From Microbulbifer variabilis ATCC 700307 (GTDB lineage: Bacteria > Pseudomonadota > Gammaproteobacteria > Pseudomonadales > Cellvibrionaceae), in contig NZ_AQYJ01000026.1 in the NCBI RefSeq assembly GCF_000380565.1, forward strand, positions 62,001 to 126,000: 64,000 bases of DNA, written 5' to 3'. The position numbers and the translations under genes are program-made. The first letter of the stretch is position 1. Each line of letters begins with the position of its first letter. Shown piece after piece: positions 1-11,700 of this stretch. The notes beneath the pieces are model-generated. The model saw only the letters and a program-made list of their open reading frames with translations. It was not told where the DNA came from and made no database searches.

Positions 1-2748
1 TGACTTTTCCATAAAATTGGAAAACAAATCATCGACAGGCCCCTCTTCCGTATCCGCACTGGCAGCCAAACGCCAACCCTCTCCAAAACCGCCGCTGGTA
101 TAAAACGCCAGACGACCATCGTAGCTTACAGAGTTGTCGTAGTGGGTTTCATCGCCCGTCACCAGGGCCGCGGGGCCATTGGTTTTATCGTAACCGACAG
201 TTAGGTCGGCTATCCCTACGGTAAACCAGTCATTTTTAGCAAATTCCAGATCACGCAGGAACAGTTCACCATTGCCCTCTTCATCCAGGATTGCCACTTC
301 TACAGTGTGCATACCAGGGTCAAAAATCTGTTCAGCAACGAATTGACCTTGATCATTTACCGGTACCGGATTGCCCGCCAGCCATACAGTATGGCCCGGC
401 GGCACCTGAGCGCCGTTGACAAGCACACTATTGCCGTCCAGGGGAATATTTCTCCGTGCGAGGCGGTTCTCACCATAGCCCACCAGTAGCTCCTGGGCTA
501 TATCCACCTCTTCATCAGACTCTTCGATACTACCTACCAGCCACAAAGTTTGCTCAGCGGTTTCATCGAAGCGGCCTTTTTTGTCATAAACCCGCAGCAC
601 ATAGTGGAGCTTTTTCAGTGGTGCCTGGAATTCAGTAAATTCTGCCTGCCAGTTCCCTTTTCCATACTGGTCTAACGGAACAATCGCAATGGGAGTATCG
701 CGCAGGGATTGTTCCTCTTCAAACAGCCGTACTTCGGCCCGATCAACAAAAGATGGGTAATTGGTGTAACTGCGAAAAACTACACGATTCTCGCTAAGGT
801 CAGTAACTGGATTATCCGCATAGCGAATGGTATTGGGCCACGCAGTGACATTTAGCCGTGGTTGCATTTTTTTGTTATCGAAACGGAATTGGATATTGGC
901 ACTATCCAGAGCCACGTCCGTACAGCGCTGCAGGTCAGCGGAGTTTTTATAAGGATCGTATTCCGGGCTGCCATCCACGGTAATACGCATCAAATTCAAT
1001 GAGTAAGGATTATTGGCGATAGCCTCACGGTTAATGCGCTCGATTTCTAAGCGATCACTTTCTGCCAGTATCGCCAGCTCATCGTAGAGCACCTGCACTT
1101 CAACACGCGCTCCTTCCTCCTGGATAAAGCCGTTGGTCACCACATCGTCTGACTGCACATAACCACGCCCTTCAAACTCCACCTGTGCATCTTCGAGGCC
1201 AAGCAGTTCTTTTACCTGTTCCATTGCGCGTTGGGCACGGGCGCCAGATAAGCCAATATCATCCCCATAGACCATGGCCTCACGGCGATCCATACGCTTG
1301 TTTTCGCTATAGCCAATAAAACTTAAGCGCACATTGGCCTTGCTGGAAATTTCTGACATGGCACTGCGCATTTGCATCAGTTGCGACTGGGTAATGATGG
1401 GGTCGCCATTGTCAAAACGAATCGGTGCTACCGCACCGCGAAGGGATTCATAGGCAATAGTAATAGTTTCTGCGGCTGCAGCTTCCGGGCAGGCCTGCAC
1501 GCCATCCGCTGTAACTTCCAACGGGTCGTCATACCAAAATTCCACTTCCACCCGCCGGTTAAGGGCACGACCTTTAGGTGTGTCATTTGCGGCAATGGGC
1601 TGGCTGGCTCCTTTGCCACTGCTAGTAATCATCGCATCTGGCAAGGCCAGTGCATCGCGCACGGCGAGGGCAACACGGCGAGCTTCACCGTGGGATTTTT
1701 CCAGGTAAGCTACCTGTTGATCTTCGGAACTTTGATTCACATCCAGCGGCAGTGCATCGGTGTGCCCAACAAAGTGCATTACCAGATTATTTTTATCTGC
1801 GAGATTTGACCGCACCTCGCCTAAACGCCGAATAAATGCTTCAGGCAAGTCTGTTTGTCCCGGCTCAAGGCGCAGGGGAATAACCAGGTTTTTCAAGCGT
1901 GCACGTTGCTCACTACCCGCAGTGTAATTAAGTCTACACACTGTTTCCTGGCGGCACACTTTTACTCGATTCAATGCCAAAGCTTCTGCTCGGGCACGTG
2001 CAGCCATGGCTTCCTCGTCTAGTGCGTCATAAGTCACCTGTACCTGAATACGACGATTTAATTCCCGCCCCGCGGTGGTGATATTATCGGCAATCGGCTC
2101 TACATCACCGCGACCTTCCACCACTATCATTTCTTCCGGTAATTCCAGCGCTTGCTGGAAGAAATCTGCAACAAATTGAGCACGAGCCAGGGTAAAATCT
2201 TCCTTACTCTCGAAATCTGCCACCAGTTCTTTTTGCATGGGATCAGAATCAGTATGGCCGATAAAGTACAATTTGAAGTTCGGCGTCTCTCCCAGTTCGT
2301 TTAATTTTGCCCGCAATAACTCCACAGTTTCTGCCGGAACCTCGTCATCCACTGTGTAAAACGATATTGGTTCAATAAAGTCTTCTACAATAATCGGGTC
2401 AAGCGGTGGAATAAAAGTGGTGGCATCCTGCAGCCATTGATTAGTAGGTGCACGCAGCAACATACCTTCGGTATTACTACCGATAGACGTTTCCTCAAAC
2501 TCAACTTCGGGCCCTTCCACTTCCGAAGCCAAGCCGGGAATTTTCTGCCATACCTGCCACCAGCTTGCTTCCTGGTACTGAGTGTCCTGCGCTGCAGCTT
2601 TCTCTTGACCTTGCACGGGAAGAGTTAAAGCCAGGGCAATCGCTGTGGCAAGACAGTGTTCGCGACGACGGAAAGTCCTGGTCATTGTTTCCATTGAGCT
2701 ACCAGAGCTGCGTAACCGACCCATATTGCTGCGCTTGACCGAGGACAT
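1..2748 (-). CDS. OmpA-repeat outer membrane protein (partial, C-terminus beyond window)
   Basis: The frame is open from the ATG at 2748 to the left edge, at least 916 codons. A signal-like segment rich in Ala and Leu lies near residues 25-45. Three OmpA-like peptidoglycan-binding domains follow at about residues 150-240, 300-410 and 450-560; the first two carry GHTD and end in LNRR, and the third has GYSE in place of GHTD. Two beta-sandwich-like segments follow (about 590-830). From about 836 the sequence (FTVGIADLTVGYD) looks like the start of an outer-membrane beta-barrel. The ATG overlaps the stop of the upstream giant gene in TAATG, with GGGAGG and GGAG just upstream, so translation is probably coupled. 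Inferred role: anchoring to peptidoglycan and the outer membrane, perhaps as secretion or display partner of the giant protein. The barrel assignment is tentative because the gene is cut. Confidence 0.8.
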   Translation of the reverse strand, partial: MSSVKRSNMGRLRSSGSSMETMTRTFRRREHCLATAIALALTLPVQGQEKAAAQDTQYQEASWWQVWQKIPGLASEVEGPEVEFEETSIGSNTEGMLLRAPTNQWLQDATTFIPPLDPIIVEDFIEPISFYTVDDEVPAETVELLRAKLNELGETPNFKLYFIGHTDSDPMQKELVADFESKEDFTLARAQFVADFFQQALELPEEMIVVEGRGDVEPIADNITTAGRELNRRIQVQVTYDALDEEAMAARARAEALALNRVKVCRQETVCRLNYTAGSEQRARLKNLVIPLRLEPGQTDLPEAFIRRLGEVRSNLADKNNLVMHFVGHTDALPLDVNQSSEDQQVAYLEKSHGEARRVALAVRDALALPDAMITSSGKGASQPIAANDTPKGRALNRRVEVEFWYDDPLEVTADGVQACPEAAAAETITIAYESLRGAVAPIRFDNGDPIITQSQLMQMRSAMSEISSKANVRLSFIGYSENKRMDRREAMVYGDDIGLSGARAQRAMEQVKELLGLEDAQVEFEGRGYVQSDDVVTNGFIQEEGARVEVQVLYDELAILAESDRLEIERINREAIANNPYSLNLMRITVDGSPEYDPYKNSADLQRCTDVALDSANIQFRFDNKKMQPRLNVTAWPNTIRYADNPVTDLSENRVVFRSYTNYPSFVDRAEVRLFEEEQSLRDTPIAIVPLDQYGKGNWQAEFTEFQAPLKKLHYVLRVYDKKGRFDETAEQTLWLVGSIEESDEEVDIAQELLVGYGENRLARRNIPLDGNSVLVNGAQVPPGHTVWLAGNPVPVNDQGQFVAEQIFDPGMHTVEVAILDEEGNGELFLRDLEFAKNDWFTVGIADLTVGYDKTNGPAALVTGDETHYDNSVSYDGRLAFYTSGGFGEGWRLAASADTEEGPVDDLFSNFMEKS

Positions 2749-5700
2749 TACTCCAATCCTCCCTTACTGGGCGGCGCTCCACGCCGCCAGAACACTTCAG
2801 TCTCAATATTCAAGTCGTAGTCGCCATTACTACGCGCCCACTCATCGGCAATCTCTGCCTTGATCGTTTGCAAACGCTCTTCCACCAGATCCGGATCTTC
2901 ATTTTCCGCAAGGTAGGACAGGCGCAATACTGATGGAGCTTCACTGAGTTTTTCCAACAACAGCTCAATACGAGACTGCCACTGGGGACGCAACTCAGTA
3001 GAGCCCGGCTCAAATACCGCCTCGGCCATATCCAGGCGTACTACCCGATGCAAGCTGGCACCGAAGTTAAACTTCACCATCTTGCCTCGAGTTGCACGCA
3101 TCACCCGCGGGTTTTCAGTAGTGAGACGATATCCGCTAGGCAAGCTGCGGTCGTCGAGCTTGAGCACAAAATTGGAACCGCGATCAGCATTTGGTACTAC
3201 TGCACAGGTGATATGGAATCGCCCGTGAGCATCAGCTGTGGCATTTAAGCCGGTTGCAGTAACTACCCTTGCTCCAGGAAGGCCACCCTCACCGGCATCC
3301 TGGTAGCCGTTCATATTTTTATCATCGAAGACTTTGCCGATGACATCAGTGCAATCGAAAGTGGGGTCCGGCACCACGCGCACCGTGGCTGAGGCTTCAC
3401 CGGACGCAACCTGGCCGGAGAGCTGGTTAAACATACGCGCGCGGTTGACATACTTACCCTCGCCTACACCGGAGCCGACTACCAGCAATAGTTTCAGTTC
3501 ACGTGTTTGCTCGGCTTCCACACGCAGATCGGACCAGATCAGCTGTAGCCCATTCATCACCGGCTCCACTGGTTCGCCATCCATGCGCGCCGAACCAGCT
3601 ACGTATTTAAAGCCTGCGGGGAAGAAGTCCACCAGCTGCAAATCCGAAAGCGGTATAGGCAAGGTATTGCCAAAGGTAATGGTGTAAGGCACCAGCTGGC
3701 TTCGGGTTACATTCAACATCGCCGCAGTTTTGGTAATGGAAAGTGCACCTTCCAGGTGCGGGTCCATGGCGATATGGTTATTGAACAGCTGGCTGTCTCC
3801 TGGAACCTGATCATCGTCCAGTGTCAGGCGCAGGTAATAGTCGGTAGCTGTATCGCGTGCTTCTATATCCAACGGTGGGAGCGCTGGAGATAGCTGTACT
3901 TCACAATGCTGAGCCGTGCCAGGAATCATATCGGCATTGCTGCCGAGGCACGCACCCACATCGAAGCCCGCAGTTTCCTCATTGGTCTGTGCAGGAATTA
4001 CCAGGGATTCACTACCGACATAATCCTCATCGGCAATCTCCACTTTAATCAGGTAATCCGCATTGGCCGGGCAAGCGGCGTCATCGAAATTAATATCGAA
4101 TTTGTAATAACCACCTGCACGGGTTACTTGCCCCTGCTGCTTTTTATCATCGAAGCAACGATCCGGCAGCTCCTGACCAGAGCTGGCGCGCAGCATAGTC
4201 AACGTAGCTCCGGTGATAGGAGCACGCAGAATAGAGTTATAAATCACTCCATTAGGCGTGAGCGGCAGGTTCAGGTCTTGCGGATTGGCTCCCGACTCCA
4301 CAAAGATCTCGCTGATACGCTGAGGACCATTGGTAAAATCAGAAACCGGATTACCCAGGGATGCTGTTTTTTCGCCGGCATCTGGAGCGGTGTAACGCAT
4401 CTCATAACTGAGTCCACCATAGCTATTAGGTACTAGCCCCTGAAATTGGAAGTAGCCATTTTCATCGGTCTGAATGGTTTCCAACAATGCGTCATTGAAG
4501 TAGAGATCTACGGCCCAGTTCAACAATAACCGTTCATCCATATCGACTTGGTTATTGAAGTTCACATCGTGCCACAAGTAGCCTGCCAGATTGGCGATTC
4601 CCGGTGTGCCACCAACATCAAGAGCAACGCTGGCCTGGTTGGTTGAAGGTGGGTCATTCCAATGCACTTCCGCGGTGTTCAACACCGTATAACCAATTTC
4701 CAGGTTATCGGAGAGCTTGGCCTGGAAACGCAATACAGCACTTTCACCCGGTAACAAATCTCCATAAATAGCGGAGTAATCTGCAGTAATTACGGTACCG
4801 GCTATGCTGACTCCATCTACCTGACCATTAAGCATGGCGGAGTCTGTAACATAGGTAAGGACACCATCGCCAGCAACCATAAGATCATCAGTAATACTCA
4901 CCATGGTCGCCGGTACACCACTGATATTTTCGATGGTCACCAGGTATTCAAGCACCACACCAGCTTCTGCTGCGCCGCCACCGACAACAGCAACTTCTTT
5001 TACAATCGACAACAGCTGCGCATCGCCCACAACCACAAGTGTCGGCTGTGCACCATTGGCCGGATTGCCATCCGCGTCAGTGAGTACCAGTGGCAGCTCC
5101 TCTGCGGTAACGCTGCCCTGATTGCTGATCACAGTACCCCTGGCAGCATCCACATTCACCATCACATCAAAAGTTACGGTGGCAGTTTGTGCAGAAGTAA
5201 TCACACCCTCATTGGCACCCGGCAAGGGTGGCGTTAGGTCATCCGAAGCTACCGGCAATTCAGTATTTAAAAGCGACATACCACCGGCGTTATCAGCGAC
5301 AGCCATACCATTTAAGGTGGTGCTGCCGGCAACATAAGTGGTATTTGCGGGCACTTGGTCAGTGAGTGCCACCTGCAGTGCATCAACGCCCCCCATATTG
5401 GATATTGCAATGGTGTAACGCAGTACATCACCGGGATCGACAATCCCCATAGAGATATTGTCCACGGCAATTGCCACCGTTTTATGAGCGATTAAAAGGG
5501 GAACATCGCCAACAATATCTATAGTCGGGTCGTTGGGAGCATCTGTAGCAGGGTCATCCGATGGCGCTTCATCGAAGGGTCCACTGCCTGCACCTTCGCC
5601 ATTAACAAAGCCTTGGTTGGAAATTATGGTACCGTCATTGACATCATTAATGGTGACATCAAAGGTGATTACAGAAGCCACGGCGCCAGTTGCAGTTGCA

Positions 5701-8700
5701 GTTGCACCAATAAAGCCATCGGCCTGGCCAGGTGTATGAATACTCATACCAGCTTCAAGAGGCGAAGCACCACTCACATCTGAAAGCGCTGAACCGTTCA
5801 AGGTCGTAGAGCCAGCTACATAGGTGGTATTCGCCGGGATCTGGTCGCGCAACATCGCATTAACGATATTTTCGTTACCGGCATTTTCCACGCGAATGGT
5901 ATAGCGCAGGGTATCCGCCACCATCAGTAAATCCGGGTCACCGGTGATATCTGCTGAGGTTTTGTGAATCACCAGCAGTGGCTCGGACTCAATTAATATC
6001 TGGGTAGGATCTTCATCATCCGCAACGTCAGGGTCGTCAGTACCGTTGATATTGGGATCATCACTGTTTTTCAGCAGCTGACCAGGCAATTGCACCTGAG
6101 CCTGGTTCAACACCGGCGTACCGCTGTCGATCACAGCTGCCAAAGTGACCTCGTATACCAGCTGAACAGAATCACCAGTATTTCCTGTGGCCGCCAAATC
6201 CAGGTTTTTCACCTGTAAAAAGCCGCTGCCGTGTGTGCCAGCAGACGCATCAGAGTTACTGCTATCGCTACCCATCGGCGCTGTCACCAGTTGTAGTGAA
6301 CCCGACTGGAACAATGGCAGGCTGTTCAGGCGACCCAGATCATCAGTAATTTCAATACCACTAACATCTGCACCACTCAGGTTGGTAAGCGTGAGTGTAT
6401 AGCGCAGTACATCTGCCGGAGTGGCCAAAGTTGCCGGATTTTCTGCACGGGTAACATTCTCAACGGTTTTGTAGAAAGTTACCTTGGGCACAGAGGCGCT
6501 TACGGTATAGGCATCTTCGTGATCGAGTACGCCTGGCGTGCCATCAGTGGGCGCCGGGCGTGTGTACTGGCGAGCTTCCGGTAAGCCACTATCCCAACTG
6601 TGCCAGAGTTCCACACCGGCAATATTGGTCAGTGTATCGCCATCGATGGTATCCACGTCCAGGGTGGCATCGTAACTCAACAACAGGTGGTGGTCCGCAG
6701 CCAGCATAGCCGCCGCACCCATGGAGGTGATCGTCAGAGTGCAGCTGGCTTCATCAAAAACCGTATTAAAGTCAGTTCCTGCTACCAGAGTGGCAACCGC
6801 AGTGCCTGCACCATCAATAATTTGCGCAGCAAAATTATTCGGAGGAGTTTCACACATACCACCGGGATCTTTATCCGGCAGAATATCGGTCACTGTAATA
6901 TCCCATGCGGGGCCAGTGCCAACATTGTGAAGGTCGAGGGTGAAGGTACCTGGCAATCCAGACTGCACACTGGCAGGGCCGGTTTTAGTCAGAGTGATGG
7001 CCGTTGGCTCCACTACCTGCATATCAAGGGTCGTGTTTCCGGCACCGGCACCCTGCCCCGCGGCCGCATTGTCATTGTCGTAGTTATAGCTGTAGCTGGC
7101 GCTATTATTAAATGCCAACCCATCCACATTGGGTGGATTGCTGTCGCGCAGGCGCAGAGTCACATCAATAACCACCTGTTCACCCGCCGGTACATCAATG
7201 CCGCTAGTGGCATCGGCAATGACCAGCGCAGTGCCTGATCCACTATTTTCTGGAGTGAATACGTTGCTGCCCGATACTTTTGCCGCGCCGACAAATTCCA
7301 GGTCGGCTGCAGAAGTACTCAGGTCCATCAGCACACTGACATCGTGCAGGGCTGTGGGCTGCACGGTTTCCGGAATAGTGATGCGGTAATTAAACGGTTC
7401 GCCAATCGAAGATGCCGGCTGGGTATTTTCAATCAGCAACGGCGCTGCATTGGGCGTATTGAACTGCACACTGACTGGTGCTGTAGGACCGTAGTCCTCA
7501 CGCATATCTGTGGTAACCGCGGTCGCACCCAGGGATGGCAAATTATCGTCATCCAATGAGTAATACAGCTCGACATAAGCGGCATTTTGCAGATTGAGAC
7601 CTGCCCCCAGATTGGCATCTGCCTGAACGCGATACACCATCTCCAAAGCCTGGCCAGGATTAATGGCATAAACTGTGCCCGCAGAGAAATCCCAAACTGC
7701 CGCACCAGTGGCGTTGTCAAAAGTCGGGGCAACAATAGTTGCTGCAGCGCCATTCACAGTAATGGACTGCACATTGACACCGCCCTGGCGCAGGCCAATG
7801 GGGATCATGTCGCGGAAGACCGGATCGTAGGCCGGCGCTGATCCGTTATTGGTAATCGTTATGGTGTAATCGACAATATCACCGGCAGACAAGGTAGTGC
7901 CGCCAGCAGGGGTAGCGCTGATTGCCGCAATGAGATCCGGCTGTAACAGGTCCAGGGTATCACTATCATTTCGCAGCTCGGCACCGGCGGCGGCATCGAA
8001 AGTGAATTCCACATTATTGGTTAGCGCTGTATTACTGGCCGGCCAGGGGTGTACGTCCTTATTCAGAACCCTTGCCTGATAGCGAAGTATAAATTCATCG
8101 TTAGTGAGATTGTTATCACCACTGTTGATCAGCTGTGCAATATTCCAGCTCAGTGTTGTCGGGCCGGTAGCGGGATCACCGGCCTGCACAGGTTCGGCAA
8201 TATCGTTATGAGCAAAGGGTGCCGCCGATGCGAAGGGTGCAGTGGTAACGCCATTAATTGATTGGGTACCTACAAACACCATCCCCTGTGGCAGGGTATC
8301 GACAATTAAGGTATTGGGAGCGGTGCCCTCTGGCAGGGACAAACGCAGCTCGTATTCCACCAAGTCACCGACACGCAGCTGTGCATCTGCACTACCGTAA
8401 CTGTCGTCAACGCGGGTTTTACTGATTGTGCTGTCATTGGCAGCGGTTAGCTGAGCGGCAATATTTTCCAACACATAATCATTCAAGCCACCAATACCAT
8501 CGGCACCGTTTCGCTCGTAGGGGCTACTGTTATCCTCATCCAGGCTGGTCCACTCAATACGGGCAGAGGCAGACAGCGAGGCTTCAGCCAGCACTTCATC
8601 CAGCACCAGCACATCAAATACCAGTAGGCTGTTAGTGCCAGCAGCGATATCCAGGTCGCTGTTTACGCGATTCCACTCCAGTAACTGCGCAGCATTAATA

Positions 8701-11700
8701 CCATCCCCACTCACAGTAGGATCAGCCTGGGCGACACCGGCAAAGATCACACTGCCCGGAACAAATGCCAGGCCAAGGGACAACTGCTCCCTGACCAACA
8801 AATCGTAAGCAGCGGCGTTTTCCGGATTACCTGCGGCGGTGAGATCCAATGTGAAACGCAGGATATCGCCAGCATCCGGGTCGTTACCAGGGTTAGTCTG
8901 GTTAGCCACAGAATTTGTCGCAGACAAATCCGGCTCCACGATAGTTAAGGTCGGTGCAGTACCCGTGCCACCGGCTTGAATCACACCACCGCTTGTAGCG
9001 GCATAGGAATAGCTGGCTTCATTATTGAAATTATGACCCGCCTGTGCCGTTGCATTGTTTGCAACCCGGGCACGCAACTCGAAAATAGCGACAGCACCAG
9101 CCGGAATAATATCCAGGGTCAGGGCAATATTGTTGTTAGTGGTGTTATCGGTAAATGCACGGCCATTAATTTCCTGCAGCTGGATCAGCTCCAGGCTCGG
9201 GTCCAGTACATCGGTAATTACCACATCATAGATGGCCGATGTGGTTGCACTACCTGGAACCTGTATACGGTAAACCACTTCCTCGCCCACCGCTGCCGTA
9301 GCAGCACTCTGCAGAGTTTTTTGCGGCGCAGTGACTGTGGTGGCGACAGTTCCCATCGGATAGGGTGTACCCAGTGGAACAGGAGCGTATTGCTCTCCGC
9401 TTTTTGCCGGCAGTGACCAGAATTCATTGACCGTGAAGGTATTTACCCAGTTTTCGCCACCGCCAATATCAGTATAAAAGCCAATTTCGTAATTGATATC
9501 CAGGCAGGCTCCCGCTTCGACAGGCACCAGGAAAGTGAACTGCATATCGTCGCCACGATTACCTGGCGCTGTGTAGGTGTACTCGGTGCCCTGTGTGAGG
9601 AGTGTGCCATCCAAAGTGACCTGCAGATTTGCGATGGAGGCCTGGTCCATCTGAGTAGCCAGGTCATCAGTCAAAGACAGATCGTAGGCTGGCGCCAAAC
9701 CGGAGTTACAGGCGTGCAGAGTAAACTGCATCACATCGTTGGCCGGGTCCACATTCATATGGGAGCTTGGCCAGGTAGCGTCCGTTTTTGTCAGGCTGTC
9801 GATCACCGGCTGCAATATCGTAATGTCGGCACTATCTTGCAAGGTACTGACAGCGCCGGTGTAATTAAGCACGGCTGTATTGGTCAGGGTCGCAGTCGGC
9901 GCTGCAATACCCGAACCCGCCACTACTTTGGCGGTGTACTCGATAACAAATTTATTGGTATTGCCGAAGTTGCTGAGGATATCTCCCAGGTTCCAGGTGA
10001 CCGTACCTGTGTCCCCTGCTGCGGGCACAGCAATGGCTGAATAAACAAAATCATTCAGGTTGTCGTCGTAGGGCGCAGCAGTATCACCATTCACACTGAC
10101 AATGGAATTAAATTCCAATCCGCTCGGCAGTGCATCATTAATAGTCACTGCCGGTGTCGTACCCGCTTGCAGGTTCAGGGCCAGTTGATAGGTAACCGTA
10201 TCGCCAACCCTCAGCGTGCCTACTACAGAAGCGGTATCAGAATCTGCAACAACCGTTTTCACAATACCGGTGTTGTCCACAGTATCGATACTGGCTTCAG
10301 CCGGACCCTCACAGTAATCGTCTGGTGCGGATACTGCCGGGCAGCCGTCACCATCACGCTCGTAAGCCAGCTGGTTAATGCTGCTGTCGTCGAGGGACGT
10401 CCAGTCAAGCATTACGCTGTTGCTAATCGGCGAACCAAATACTCCTGTTACCTGGGTTCGATAGGTAATAACTAAAGTTTCACCAAGCTGCAGGTCCAGA
10501 GTGTTATCGCCATTATCACGCCCCCAAACCAGAGGGCCAGTGGGTGCTGCCGCAGGTGTTGCAACAAAACCAGTAACTACACCACCATTAATTAATGCAG
10601 TTGGGGTAAAGCTGCTATCAAACTGCAACTCCGATGGCAGTGAATCCACTAAATTCAAATCAAATGCCGCAGCAGTAGATGCGGGATCATGGGCAACGGT
10701 AATCACATACTCCAGTACATCGCCACCCACCGGTAAATTGCCGGGGTTAGTCGCATTGCTGACCGCTTTATTGATAGTAAGTAGGGGTTCTACCACCGTA
10801 ACTGCGGCGGTATTGTCATTTAAGTTTTCTGTCGCCCCACTCTCACCGTTACTATATGTCAACGCCGCACTGTTCTGACGCGTGTCACCATTATTGGTCG
10901 CAAGGTCATTCTCCACGCGAGCGAAATAAGTAATTCTTACTAAGGGGTCCAGAGTACTGCCGGCAGTATCATTTTCACTGGCAGTATCGACTGTACCAAT
11001 ATTCCATACAGCGTTACCGGAAGTATTATCAGTAGGGAAACTGTTGAATACCCCCTCAGACGGGGCCGCACCATTAATGGTTTCAATACCTACAAAATCA
11101 TAGGTAATATCGAAATCTGCATTGTGGCTCAGTACATAGCCTTCCGGGCTGCCGAGCTGGTCGGTAATCACCACATCCCGGCTGATACCCTCCGGCAGGC
11201 GGATTTCCAATTGGAATTTTTTATGCGCACCTATAGTAGGAACTACAGTGGGCTCAAGATCGGTTTTAACCAACTGTAACGCTGGCACCTCTGTCTGGGC
11301 ACTAGCTGTAGTTTCGTAATCGTTAATCGGATCGCCGGTATTGGGTAACACACCAATACGCATACCATCGTCTGCACCATCGGTGCCGATAGAATTACTG
11401 CTGTTTAAAGCAATATCATTGCCCGGCAGGGACTGCCAGCGGGATTGGATGGTGTTATCCAGGATTTCATGGGGCTCAACGCCCTGCTCTACCCGGACAT
11501 CAAATGTAAAGGTTTTAGTCTCGCCTACAGCAATGGTGTAATCCGTATTGCTGCGATTCCAGCTGAAGATGGGCGCATTGGCTCCGATAGTAGTGACATC
11601 GACAACCTGAGGCGGATCAGTACCACCGATATTGCCCAGGTAAACCAGCTTGGTGCCTGTGAGATCGTCGAGCACATGTAGATTGTAAGCTGCCGCAGTA

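Noticed and set aside
6600..7238. 212-codon plus-strand frame inside the giant DUF11 gene
   Set aside because: A shadow of the repeat-rich minus-strand frame; low-complexity product and no plausible start region.
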